Part shown: in pieces, positions 39,805 to 47,912 of the stretch
Numbering within the stretch: the stretch's first letter is position 1
How the letters are laid out: each line of letters begins with the position of its first letter
Source of the DNA: a virus
DNA: 52,267 nucleotides
Strand: one strand, 5' to 3'
Virus record (IMG/VR): IMGVR_UViG_3300012683_000011
Location: 1 to 52,267 of that record
The notes under the pieces: model-generated
Databases searched by the model: none
What the model saw: only the letters and a program-made list of their open reading frames with translations
What the model was told of the DNA's origin: nothing
Position numbers and translations under genes: made by a program

Positions 39805-40158
39805 ATGAGATTTTTACTTGATGGCGAAGAGGGTGGCGTGTTACCCATCTTCTCTGGCTCTGATCGTATTTTAAATGGTATCTTTTTAGCTGACGATGGT
39901 ACAGTTATCGACGGTACCGCCGACACTGTTTCTGTTGAATTCTACGACCGCCCCGATCGTAAGAATGCAGCCACTTTAGTTAAGGCCGGGGCAGCTGTTG
40001 TGATTGCCCGTGGTACGTACACTTTTACTTTAGTGCCAGCTGAGACTTTATTACTTGTTCCTGGCGCTGTTTATTATCTCGTGGCTAAGCGCGACGTTGG
40101 CGCTGGTGGAACCGACATCGAAATTGCCAAGAAGATTTCGACGATTATTCCTAAGTAA
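39805..40158 (+). CDS. Small beta-rich virion protein, second of a paralogous pair
   Basis: 117 residues, MRFLLDGEEGGVLPIFSGSD at the start and DDGTVIDGTADTVSVEFYDR-PDRKNAA in the middle, mirroring the preceding gene at about one third identity. Codon use is of the highly expressed kind. The last rightward gene, followed by the terminator at 40182-40214. Confidence 0.75.
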   Translation: MRFLLDGEEGGVLPIFSGSDRILNGIFLADDGTVIDGTADTVSVEFYDRPDRKNAATLVKAGAAVVIARGTYTFTLVPAETLLLVPGAVYYLVAKRDVGAGGTDIEIAKKISTIIPK

Positions 40159-40181
40159 CGTTTACTTTTTGATAGTTAGTT

Positions 40182-40214
40182 TTACACCCAAGGTTTTGCC
40201 TTGGGTGTAACTTT
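40182..40214 (+). terminator. Terminator between converging operons
   Basis: A perfect 12-bp stem (40182-40193 with 40199-40210), loop TTTTG, followed by CTTTTA on the plus strand. It ends the rightward late transcript. On the minus strand there is no T run, so leftward stopping would be weak; the opposite gene stop is at 40214. Confidence 0.8.
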
Positions 40215-40450
40215 TATTCTAAATCGAAGCGGAATGCTTTTATTAGTTCTTCTTTTGCCGTAGCAAAATGTGTCTCTCGATTTTTCCACATGAATAAAAT
40301 TTGTGGTTCAAATTGTGGTAAACGAGGATTATAAATAAGTATCTTTTGAATCTTCTCCGCGGCTATGCCTTCCTCAAAACATTTCATGGCATAGTAATCA
40401 CAGGTATCGAATAGTGCAGTACCTGCGTCATCTTCAATTTCAATTAGCAT
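40214..40450 (-). CDS. Uncharacterised 78-aa protein
   Basis: Last gene of the leftward replication block. Acidic N terminus (MLIEIEDDAGTALFDTCDYY), then a mostly helical part with FMWKNRETHFATAKEELI. Unrecognised. Confidence 0.65.
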   Translation of the reverse strand: MLIEIEDDAGTALFDTCDYYAMKCFEEGIAAEKIQKILIYNPRLPQFEPQILFMWKNRETHFATAKEELIKAFRFDLE

Positions 40451-40466
40451 AATAGTCCTTTAGCGT

Positions 40467-42377
40467 TCAATGCTTAGTGAATAAAATATTCAAGGCAGTG
40501 GTGGCGGCGTCGTTATCTTTTAGTTTGTATTTATTACCCCAATTATATAAAGCCACTTCAGTATCAATTAACATTGGGATACGGAAGTTTGGTAATACAC
40601 AAGATAAACGATTAATACAATTTAAATATAATTGTGCTGTATTGATTGGCACAATAGCGAATGCAGCATCGTGAATATAGTTATCTAATTTTGCTTTAGA
40701 ATCTTTAAATTCTTCGTCATTAGCTATAGCATTGAGACGTTGCTTAACGAAATCAGCCTCAAAGCCTTGGCATAAATAGTTCATGCCAACATAAGCTAAT
40801 TGTGTATCTAAATAGTATCTACGGCCAAAGAAATTCTTAATGTATCCTTTAGCATGGAGTGCTTGTTTAACTTGCGCAATAAGGGCTTTAATAGCTGGAC
40901 ATCGGCGATGGTACTCTTCAAGAATACCGTTACTAATCCCGTCGAGGGTAATAGCATCATATTTAAATCTGAGTTTTGATATTGTATCATTATACTTTTC
41001 GATACCGAATTTTTCTTTCGCTTCATGTAAGACCTTAGCAATATTTTTAACAGTCTTCTTTTTACCAGCGCCGAACAGTAACATAAAGTTAACTGTCTTA
41101 ATTGGGTCACGTAAATCGCTCAAGGCTAATCTATCCGCTAATAATTGATGATAGTCAATCTTTGGGTTATCATCATAAGCTTTTAGAATTCCTGGATCGC
41201 AAGCGTATGCAGCGAAACAGCGATATTGTATTTGAGAATAATCGAATTTAATTCCAATAAAACCTTCTGGTATTCGCATCCCTTTGAAAGCCCACTTCGG
41301 TGGGTTTTGAGAATTTGGGCTAGAAGAACTTCGACCAGTTTCTGTTCCATGCTGTTTAAAGCCAACCCTAAGGTAAGAGTCAGGGCATGCATTTTCCGGC
41401 CAGCCAATAGCGAAAGTGGAGCGGGCCGTAGATGCCTCTGTGTATTCGTTGATGTCATCTGTCATTCCTCCTTCATCAATAATTAAAGCTCTTGCGTCAC
41501 CATTCCAAGAAACTTTAAAGGTTCCATCTTTTTGTTTATTCCAAGCGACTGGTTCAATCTTACGCATTTCATAGTAACGGGCAATTTGTTGCCATGAATT
41601 AGGGTTGAATTCTAAATCTTCGTTATTCATTTTCGACCAGAAAATATTCATTCGGTCGCCTAGCACTAATAATTTCTTAGCAAGGACGGCATTAACGATT
41701 TCAAAATAGTCCGTGTTTAAAAGTATACCCTGCTTTTCCATATTGAAAAGCGTACGGGTAAATTTTATTTCTTCTTGTATGACGCCAAGAGATTCTTCTG
41801 GCATCTCGTTTAAGATATTTAATTCGCATTCCATGGCAGCGAGTGTGTCATGGTTAGCGTACTTTGAAATTATATCTAAGGGTATTCTACCATAATCTTT
41901 TGTTTTATGTTCGGTAAGCCATAAGTCGATAGGCTCGTCTTCTTTGAAATGTAATTTATTGTAGAAAGATGCGAGGTACTTGAGGTTGAATTCTAAATGG
42001 TAGTTATGATGGACTCTAGCAAGACTGGCGAGGTCCACCATGGCGGCTTTTGGGAAATAGATTTTATCTTGTTCAAGGAAATGAGCATCGAATTTAATGT
42101 TAGCATTCCCCCATCGTTTAACTTCTCCGCAAAATTGTTGTAGCTCACGAATTGTTTCTTCGTATGGGAAGCATTCTTCAAGCTGAGTACGATGTCTTAA
42201 TGGTATATATGCCGGAGCCACATCCTGTTGGCATAACGAAATACCACAGACTCTATCACCATGGTAAGGATTGAAAGCAGCCTTTTTATCATCATTACTC
42301 GTTGTCTCTACGTCGAGCCACAGTGGATTCGATGGGTTGAATTGGTTCAACAAACTTACAATTTGCGTCATCTTCAA
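40467..42377 (-). CDS. DNA polymerase, family A, with proofreading domain
   Basis: 636 residues. Residues 1-200 are the 3'-5' exonuclease: WLDVETTS, NANIKFDAHFL and YANHDTLAAME give the Asp-Glu, Asp and Asp metal set. The polymerase part has motif A (KFDYSQIQYRCF), the O helix (RDPIKTVNFMLLFGAG) and motif C (YIHDAAFAIV). The catalytic Asp residues and the O-helix Arg, Lys and Phe are kept. Unusually, the motif A Glu (steric gate) is Gln, the O-helix Tyr is Phe, and the Glu after the motif C Asp is Ala. The start is TTG 42377 or, more likely, ATG 42371; it overlaps 42295-42516 by about 80 bases. Confidence 0.93.
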   Translation of the reverse strand: MKMTQIVSLLNQFNPSNPLWLDVETTSNDDKKAAFNPYHGDRVCGISLCQQDVAPAYIPLRHRTQLEECFPYEETIRELQQFCGEVKRWGNANIKFDAHFLEQDKIYFPKAAMVDLASLARVHHNYHLEFNLKYLASFYNKLHFKEDEPIDLWLTEHKTKDYGRIPLDIISKYANHDTLAAMECELNILNEMPEESLGVIQEEIKFTRTLFNMEKQGILLNTDYFEIVNAVLAKKLLVLGDRMNIFWSKMNNEDLEFNPNSWQQIARYYEMRKIEPVAWNKQKDGTFKVSWNGDARALIIDEGGMTDDINEYTEASTARSTFAIGWPENACPDSYLRVGFKQHGTETGRSSSSPNSQNPPKWAFKGMRIPEGFIGIKFDYSQIQYRCFAAYACDPGILKAYDDNPKIDYHQLLADRLALSDLRDPIKTVNFMLLFGAGKKKTVKNIAKVLHEAKEKFGIEKYNDTISKLRFKYDAITLDGISNGILEEYHRRCPAIKALIAQVKQALHAKGYIKNFFGRRYYLDTQLAYVGMNYLCQGFEADFVKQRLNAIANDEEFKDSKAKLDNYIHDAAFAIVPINTAQLYLNCINRLSCVLPNFRIPMLIDTEVALYNWGNKYKLKDNDAATTALNILFTKH

Positions 42378-42516
42378 GAGCCTTTTTAATTGTATATTCT
42401 GTATCGTTTAAGAAACATGGCATCCCATCATCATACCATTTATGTAATAACTTAATATCAGCTTCCGTCTCGGCAGTAACACTCAAGCGACCACTATTCA
42501 ATAATTTACACCGCAT
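42295..42516 (-). CDS. Uncharacterised 73-aa protein overlapping the polymerase gene
   Basis: Short acidic protein (MRCKLLNSGRLSVTAETEAD at the start, EYTIKKALEDDANC). Its last 26 codons lie in another frame over the polymerase start, which encodes the exonuclease metal-binding motif, so the overlap must be tolerated by both. Unrecognised. Confidence 0.6.
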   Translation of the reverse strand: MRCKLLNSGRLSVTAETEADIKLLHKWYDDGMPCFLNDTEYTIKKALEDDANCKFVEPIQPIESTVARRRDNE

Positions 42517-42688
42517 GTTTTTGATCCAGTTCCTTAGCGCGGGAGTCGGAGTAATTCAATCTGGCTAGTAGACTAGTTAATTCGTGTTTAGATACACTAA
42601 AGAATGGGTTGGTAATTTTTAATACTGTTGTAATGATTTCTAAGTCACGATATGATAATCGCACTCGAACTGAGCGACCTTTTCTCAT
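42506..42688 (-). CDS. Small basic protein, 60 aa
   Basis: Arg-rich start (MRKGRSVRVRLSYRDLEIIT) and a helical end. It overlaps the helicase stop by 4 bases and the next gene by 11 bases. A DNA-binding accessory of the replication block is possible. Unrecognised. Confidence 0.65.
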   Translation of the reverse strand: MRKGRSVRVRLSYRDLEIITTVLKITNPFFSVSKHELTSLLARLNYSDSRAKELDQKHAV

Positions 42689-45525
42689 AGCGTACCTCGC
42701 GCATTAATTACTGCCAATGTTTCGTTCTTCAATCCTTCCCGATCAAGTTCTTTAAGTAATTCGATAAAGGCTGGGGTTTTACGATACCCACCACGTCGCA
42801 ATTTTCTGAGTGCCTGTTTCCGAACGAGGAATCCAAGAAAGGTGTTTGCTTCTTCTCGCATCCATTCGGTGAAGTCCATAAGAGATTGAGTATCGACGCT
42901 ATCTGATTCGATGAGTCCTCTAATTGTGTCACCAGCATTTGGTATCTTTCTCAAATCGGTGGCGAGTTCTTTACGATCAATTAATTTAGTTTCAGATAAT
43001 TGGGCTTTGGAAAATTCCAAATAGCCTAATGCTTTATCCGCATAGATTTTATTTAGAAAGCGCTCAATGTATTCAACGTGACACTTTCTAATGACCACAT
43101 AACCATTATCGTCACAACTATAAGTGCGACCAGCCAAAGCGCCAGCAAGCCGTACAATTTTAATCCTTTGATCCGAGGGCTCAACAATGGGGCAAGCAGC
43201 AGAGTAAAGATTGCCCATTCGACTAGCAACAGCAAGAATTTCATGTTCGGCATCCCTATCTATTCTAATTTCGGATTCTTTTCTTGACCAACACCACATG
43301 ACAAGGTGGGAGCAGAGTTCAGATGTATAAGAGTGAGGGACCACTCGTCTTCTTTCTGACGGTGTATTAATAATACTCTCAGACACGTCACCACTGGCAA
43401 CAGCAATGCACATGTCAAAACGACGAATATCTTCCAAGGAACCAACCAATTCACGAATTGCGTCAACCCCATAATTATAAGTAGACAACTGTCTATCGCC
43501 GCGAGGATTGCTAATCCATCCAAGACGGGTTCGAGCATTGGTTTTGGCTCGTTCGATTTTGACGATTTCAGCAATGCCACTAGATCGCATGTCAGTAAGT
43601 TTAGTAATGACTTCAATTGATGCTCCTTTTACTTCTTCAAGGAATACTAATCGGCGATCATTTAAAGGTATTTGACCCCATGTAATAAACCAGCGCCCAT
43701 TGGACTCCTGTAAACCACCAACCAAACCGGCAACAGAGGAACTTTTACAGTCGACTCTCTCTCCAGCCTTATAATGAGCCATAAGTTTGATTGCAGTTTC
43801 CGATTTGCCCTGCCCGCTATCTCCAATACATAGCGCGTCGACCCACCCTTTTTTGATGTCCCCTTGAAAAGGGATATATAATAACGAGTGAACAATAAGA
43901 TCGTAAAATATATGTAGAGCTTCACGATTGTATATTTTGGTAACATTATGTTCTAAATCCTCATAGATGTCTGTTAACTTTGCTTCGATTCCTGCCACTG
44001 TCCATTCACTAGGTTGGAACAATGTAAGATCGTGTTTGAGTTCAAATTGTGAAATGTCATCCTGAGACTTCCGCATTTCATTTGCGACTAAAACCGCATG
44101 TTGGTCGTCCGGATTAATACAAACTTTGGCTGTTGTTTCATAGGATGCATTGGACTCAACGCCATGCCCAACCGCAAACACTCGTCGAACCACCATTTCT
44201 CCAGTATTATGACCAATGGCAACTTGAGGAACGCATCGGAGTTCTTCAACGTTTTGTGTTTCGATATTGATGAAGGCATGTTTGTTACATTTCTTATAAA
44301 CACCAGACATTAACTTTAAAGCGTCCTGTAAAGCCGAATCTGTCTTATTGACAAATTGTAAAATTGCTTCATCTGCGCCAATTTTAAACTCATACCCCCG
44401 ATGGGTAGCGACATGACACATTCCACAATAATCTTGGTCGGCTGGGCAGGTAACTCTAACCACCTTTGGTAATACATATGGCGACGTATCTTTGGCCGAT
44501 ACAACAACATTCGTTTTAATTTGCTTGTGGTAATACTTGGCGTTACCAGCCTCAGACAATAGAATAGGGTAAATATTAAGATCGATTGGCGGAAGTTCTG
44601 GTTCTTTAGGTGGCTCATAAATTGGTGTCGCTAAGCAAAGGATTCTAAAATCATCTACAGTCTTTTTCTTATCTACGAAATAATTAGTAATGTCGCCATT
44701 ATGCTTGCCGCGAGAATCCACAATATCCAAGACATCATTAAGGAAAATATTACGAACGGTCGTCGCTTTTCCGTAGAGAGCATTACACACAATATTTGAA
44801 CCAATACGCCCAGGCTCGTCAACATCGTACACAATGATAACATCTTTGCCAGTAAAGAAATCATTAAATTCAGCGCTCCATTTCTTCGCTCCATTGGTCG
44901 GAGCGCAGGCTGGCAAGCCATATTTCGTCATCAATATAGCTTTGAATTCCCCTTCAGCAATATAAACTTCAGTACCTTTGCAGGCTTCGGCATTGAATAA
45001 ATGGATTCCGCCGTGACCTTTTGTACTGATAACTTTGTCATCATGTGTGTAAGAATATTGACGGAAATTTACTAACTTATCATTAACAAAAATTGGAATC
45101 TGTACCCGCTCATTACTTCGATTCCACCCAAGCTTAAACTTCTTAATCTCTTCTAATGTAATACCATGTTTATCATTTAATTTCTTGATGATGTCAGGGG
45201 TTACTAATAATTCTCTATGGAAATCATCAACTAAACTTGTAGGGATCTTTTCTTTATTATTTAAACTATCAACAGCTAACTTAACTAACTCAATTGGTTT
45301 ATTAGTTACGTGGGCGATATATTTAAGAACACTACTAGGTTGATTACAACGATGACACGAATAAGCGCCGTTCGTTGCATTAATTCTTCCTTTAGCTTCT
45401 TGAATATCTTTGTCAGCATCACCTTTACAATAGCAACATCTAACAAATAACCATTCGCCATTCTTCTTATCGAAGTATTCAACTCCCGAGATTATTAGAG
45501 CCTGTTCCGGTGGAATGTGTTGCAT
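42685..45525 (-). CDS. Primase-helicase: zinc ribbon, TOPRIM and MCM-like AAA+ domain
   Basis: 946 residues. A zinc ribbon (C30-x2-C33 and C57-x2-C60) is followed by a TOPRIM domain (VYIAEGEFKAILM at about 190, IIVYDVDEPG at about 232) as in DnaG/T7-type primases. After a linker with CPADQDYCGMCH the C-terminal half is an AAA+ ATPase: Walker A GDSGQGKSE (about 567-575), Walker B RRLVFLEEV (about 630), TRLGWISNPRG (sensor 1-like) and SLEDIRRFDMCIAVA. The segment order, with a short helical insertion before Walker B, resembles MCM helicases rather than DnaB/T7 helicases. The product probably primes and unwinds DNA for the polymerase. Confidence 0.88.
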   Translation of the reverse strand: MQHIPPEQALIISGVEYFDKKNGEWLFVRCCYCKGDADKDIQEAKGRINATNGAYSCHRCNQPSSVLKYIAHVTNKPIELVKLAVDSLNNKEKIPTSLVDDFHRELLVTPDIIKKLNDKHGITLEEIKKFKLGWNRSNERVQIPIFVNDKLVNFRQYSYTHDDKVISTKGHGGIHLFNAEACKGTEVYIAEGEFKAILMTKYGLPACAPTNGAKKWSAEFNDFFTGKDVIIVYDVDEPGRIGSNIVCNALYGKATTVRNIFLNDVLDIVDSRGKHNGDITNYFVDKKKTVDDFRILCLATPIYEPPKEPELPPIDLNIYPILLSEAGNAKYYHKQIKTNVVVSAKDTSPYVLPKVVRVTCPADQDYCGMCHVATHRGYEFKIGADEAILQFVNKTDSALQDALKLMSGVYKKCNKHAFINIETQNVEELRCVPQVAIGHNTGEMVVRRVFAVGHGVESNASYETTAKVCINPDDQHAVLVANEMRKSQDDISQFELKHDLTLFQPSEWTVAGIEAKLTDIYEDLEHNVTKIYNREALHIFYDLIVHSLLYIPFQGDIKKGWVDALCIGDSGQGKSETAIKLMAHYKAGERVDCKSSSVAGLVGGLQESNGRWFITWGQIPLNDRRLVFLEEVKGASIEVITKLTDMRSSGIAEIVKIERAKTNARTRLGWISNPRGDRQLSTYNYGVDAIRELVGSLEDIRRFDMCIAVASGDVSESIINTPSERRRVVPHSYTSELCSHLVMWCWSRKESEIRIDRDAEHEILAVASRMGNLYSAACPIVEPSDQRIKIVRLAGALAGRTYSCDDNGYVVIRKCHVEYIERFLNKIYADKALGYLEFSKAQLSETKLIDRKELATDLRKIPNAGDTIRGLIESDSVDTQSLMDFTEWMREEANTFLGFLVRKQALRKLRRGGYRKTPAFIELLKELDREGLKNETLAVINARGTL

Positions 45526-45790
45526 TTGATTTTCTGCGACTGTTTTTATAATCGTTAACTTGATCCGGGTCTGACCAATCTATTCCAGAAAGATTTGGTC
45601 TACCTGCTTTTTCTAGTTTATCATAATATGGGCAGTCTTCGCATTTAACATCTGGTGTTGGGCATGGTTGTCTAAATTGAAAGTAATACCCACATTTATG
45701 ATATTTACTACCGTTACTCGGGCTGTAATTCTTGCACAGGATTTTCGTTGATAGGCTCTTGCACAGGCAATTGTTCAGTTGGCATGGCAT
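45479..45790 (-). CDS. Cysteine-rich protein, 103 aa
   Basis: Contains at least nine Cys (CQLNNCLCKS, KCGYYFQFRQPCP, KCEDCPYY), suggesting one or two metal sites. ATG 45790 has GGGAG about 8 bases upstream, so I keep the long form although it overlaps 45714-46067 by 77 bases. The C-terminal end is Ser/Asn-rich. Role in replication is only suggested by position beside the primase-helicase. Confidence 0.6.
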   Translation of the reverse strand: MPCQLNNCLCKSLSTKILCKNYSPSNGSKYHKCGYYFQFRQPCPTPDVKCEDCPYYDKLEKAGRPNLSGIDWSDPDQVNDYKNSRRKSNATHSTGTGSNNLGS

Positions 45791-46067
45791 TCTGTATCTC
45801 CCACAAAGTCATTTCCTTAGTTTCATGATCGTATTCAATATTGTAACTCTTATTTGTTTTAGGTTCAATACGGTGGAATTTAAGAATTCTCTGAAATAAT
45901 TCAGCTTTGCGCTTCTCAAAATTACCAAGAGTTCTATTAACTAAAGTCTGAGCGGCATTACCTTCATTACGTAATTGCTGAAAGATTTCAACACTAAGGC
46001 CACTTAACTTTAGTAGTTCAACCTTTTCTACTTTATTTAAAGCAGCTTTAACAGCATCGTTCATCAC
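45714..46067 (-). CDS. Uncharacterised 117-aa protein
   Basis: Helical N terminus (KVEKVELLKLSGLSVEIFQQ) and a Pro/Glu-rich tail (EQLPVQEPINENPVQELQPE) in which VQE-PINENP appears twice in similar form. Overlaps the previous gene by 4 bases. Unrecognised. Confidence 0.7.
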   Translation of the reverse strand: MMNDAVKAALNKVEKVELLKLSGLSVEIFQQLRNEGNAAQTLVNRTLGNFEKRKAELFQRILKFHRIEPKTNKSYNIEYDHETKEMTLWEIQNAMPTEQLPVQEPINENPVQELQPE

Positions 46068-46453
46068 GGATTCTCACAATCTAAAATGGTATTATCGGCC
46101 TTAATAAAAATGTCACTTTGTACTCGCCTACTCACTTCATTAAACTTCTCAGCCACGGCGTCACCAAGATCAATTCGGAATTGGAACGCGGCAATATCTA
46201 AGTAAGTAACGATGTCTGCGAATTCATTTTTAATCATTGGCATAGCATCTTCTAAACTAATATCCCCACGGCGAACCTTCTTTAAAACGTTACAAAGTTC
46301 GCCAAGCTCGCCAGTAACTGCCTGCATCCATTCGGCGCTAGACCAATCACTACCATCCGCTTTGCTATGACTCTTTTCACCCTTAGAATTTTTAAATTGT
46401 GGCAGGCGTAAAACATTCGCCTTACGTAATGTACTAAAAGATAAGTCAGTCAT
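46064..46453 (-). CDS. MazG-like nucleotide pyrophosphohydrolase
   Basis: 129 residues. The segments AVTGELGELCNVLKKVRRGD and KNEFADIVTYLDIAA followed by IDLGDAVAEKFNEVSRRV carry the acidic metal-binding pattern of the all-alpha NTP pyrophosphohydrolases (MazG/dUTPase-like). The enzyme would hydrolyse NTPs or dNTPs to monophosphates, perhaps adjusting the nucleotide or alarmone pool. Overlaps both neighbours by 4 bases. Confidence 0.82.
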   Translation of the reverse strand: MTDLSFSTLRKANVLRLPQFKNSKGEKSHSKADGSDWSSAEWMQAVTGELGELCNVLKKVRRGDISLEDAMPMIKNEFADIVTYLDIAAFQFRIDLGDAVAEKFNEVSRRVQSDIFIKADNTILDCENP

Positions 46454-46863
46454 TTGGTTTCGCCGCCAAGACGTTTAATTTCATCCTTAATATACCAAAT
46501 AGCTTTATTCAAATCTTCAATTTGCTTATTAGAATGTTTAATTGAGCGTCGGCAAAACTCAAGCGCCTCTTGTGGCTTTTCGGTAATCTCGACTCGATCT
46601 TTTAAACCGGCTCTCCAAAGATATTTAATAGCATTACCCACATTAAAATTACGGTGACGACAAATTGCAATTGCTTCGACTCCACTAGGATCGCTGGTAT
46701 AATGCTTCGGATGATTAACCGCGTCAACATTAATACTCGGCTTCTCACTAATAAAAGCATATTGAATCAGTGGAGTTTTAAGAATATCTTTTGAAACATC
46801 TATTGAATCTTTACAAATACCTAACTTCAATTTTGATTTCTGATATTTAGTTAATTTCTTCAT
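46450..46863 (-). CDS. DUF3310-like phage protein, 137 aa
   Basis: The C-terminal part VNHPKHYTSDPSGVEAIAIC, then FNVGNAIKYLWRAGLKD and LNKAIWYIKDEI is the classic pattern of the DUF3310 family (NHPxHY ... NxGNAxKYxWRxGxKD ... DLxKAxWYL). I choose ATG 46863; GTG 46875 is an alternative. A 7-bp hairpin (CACTGCA/TGCAGTG, 46873-46889) lies between an AAAGG and the ATG and may bring the two together. Confidence 0.85.
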   Translation of the reverse strand: MKKLTKYQKSKLKLGICKDSIDVSKDILKTPLIQYAFISEKPSINVDAVNHPKHYTSDPSGVEAIAICRHRNFNVGNAIKYLWRAGLKDRVEITEKPQEALEFCRRSIKHSNKQIEDLNKAIWYIKDEIKRLGGETK

Positions 46864-46899
46864 GTTATATACCACTGCATTTTGCAGTGCCTTTAAAAA

Positions 46900-47010
46900 G
46901 TAACGATGTCACGTTGAACCCCGTATTGACTCTACGGTGTCGCAAGCCGTAGATTTTAATCACCCAATATCTCAGGGATTTTTACTGCCCAAACAACGTG
47001 ACATCGTTAC
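46900..47010. repeat. Perfect 17-bp GTNAC inverted repeat around a hairpin island
   Basis: GTAACGATGTCACGTTG (46900-46916) and its exact inverse (46994-47010) each hold two phased GTNAC units; a third unit (GTTAC, 47014) continues the 8-bp phase. The enclosed 77 nt contain the hairpin TCTACGG/CCGTAGA. The element fills the 145-bp gap between 47021-47851 and 46450-46863 and is the only clear member of this family outside the 2.6-15 kb region that forms a full island. Confidence 0.85.
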
Positions 47011-47020
47011 AAAGTTACTG

Positions 47021-47851
47021 TTAAAACGGCGGCTGATCTTTCTTCGCGGTAGCATTAGCCAAAGTTTCCTCGGGCGAAACATTCGACTGCTTCTCAGCCT
47101 GAGCAATTGAAGCAGCCATAAACGCAGCCTTCTGTTCAGTACAAGCAGTCTTCAGCATTAACAATGCCGGCCATTTCTCTGCCGCTACAAGAGTCGGTAA
47201 ACCGATAGAAGGCTCAAAGTAAATGTGTCCTTCCTTATCCTGTTCCTTCGTGGAACCGAATTCCCAAATAGCACTGCCAAGAGGCGCAGTTAACTTTTCA
47301 TTGGTCACAGGATCAACAATAGGCTTGTAAGCGCGCATACGATTTAACCACTCACGGCCCAATCTCCAGCTTGAGCGGGAGAAAGTAAGCTGCATCATAT
47401 CCTTGTAATTGCCGGAATACTCGGGGACACAGACAAGGAAATTATACTGTTCATCAATCTTATTTACTTCCTTGCCGGCCGGAGTCCGAACCTTAACACG
47501 GTTCTGTGAATCCTTGGACTGCTGCGACATAACGTCACAAGAACGGCTAAGAATCTTTTTGTCCTGCGCAGACTTATCGGGGTTCCATTCGATCCATTCA
47601 TTCCACCAAGTGATGGGGATGACATTCATATTCTTACCGATGTCGCAAACAATTTGCTTGCCAGATTCATCGGCCCACTGTCCAGCTTTCGCTAAACCAT
47701 TCTGGACCATATCACTTAATCCCTGCTGTAAACGCAGGCGGGGGACGATATAATCATTAGGACGCATGTCCTTAAAATCATCATCCGCTGACGCGCCGAA
47801 TGCCATGACAGCATTATTAGTTGGTACGATAACTTTGTTCTCATCAACCAC
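47021..47851 (-). CDS. Putative single-strand DNA-binding or replication accessory protein, 276 aa
   Basis: The N-terminal half (DYIVPRLRLQQGLSDMVQNG, LAKAGQWADESGK, NMNVIPITWW) matches a phage family usually placed with replication genes and often annotated as single-strand binding. The last residues, KKDQPPF, resemble the DDIPF-type tip of bacterial SSB. Codon use is of the highly expressed kind. The start is GTG 47851 with a strong SD (AAGGAG, 6-base spacer CCACCT). It has its own promoter at 47878-47905. The role is inferred from pattern and context. Confidence 0.7.
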   Translation of the reverse strand: MVDENKVIVPTNNAVMAFGASADDDFKDMRPNDYIVPRLRLQQGLSDMVQNGLAKAGQWADESGKQIVCDIGKNMNVIPITWWNEWIEWNPDKSAQDKKILSRSCDVMSQQSKDSQNRVKVRTPAGKEVNKIDEQYNFLVCVPEYSGNYKDMMQLTFSRSSWRLGREWLNRMRAYKPIVDPVTNEKLTAPLGSAIWEFGSTKEQDKEGHIYFEPSIGLPTLVAAEKWPALLMLKTACTEQKAAFMAASIAQAEKQSNVSPEETLANATAKKDQPPF

Positions 47852-47867
47852 AGGTGGCTCCTTGTAT

Positions 47868-47905
47868 TTGGTCTATTATTATATGGACCAAGGTGAATAA
47901 AGCAA
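47868..47905 (-). promoter_or_regulatory. Leftward promoter with a dyad over the -10 box
   Basis: The minus strand shows TTGCTT (47900-47905), a 16-bp spacer and a perfect TATAAT (47878-47883). TTGGTC (47868-47873) and GACCAA (47886-47891) form an inverted repeat around the -10 box, which is a typical operator position. It drives the gene at 47021-47851. Confidence 0.7.
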
Positions 47906-47912
47906 TGAAAAT

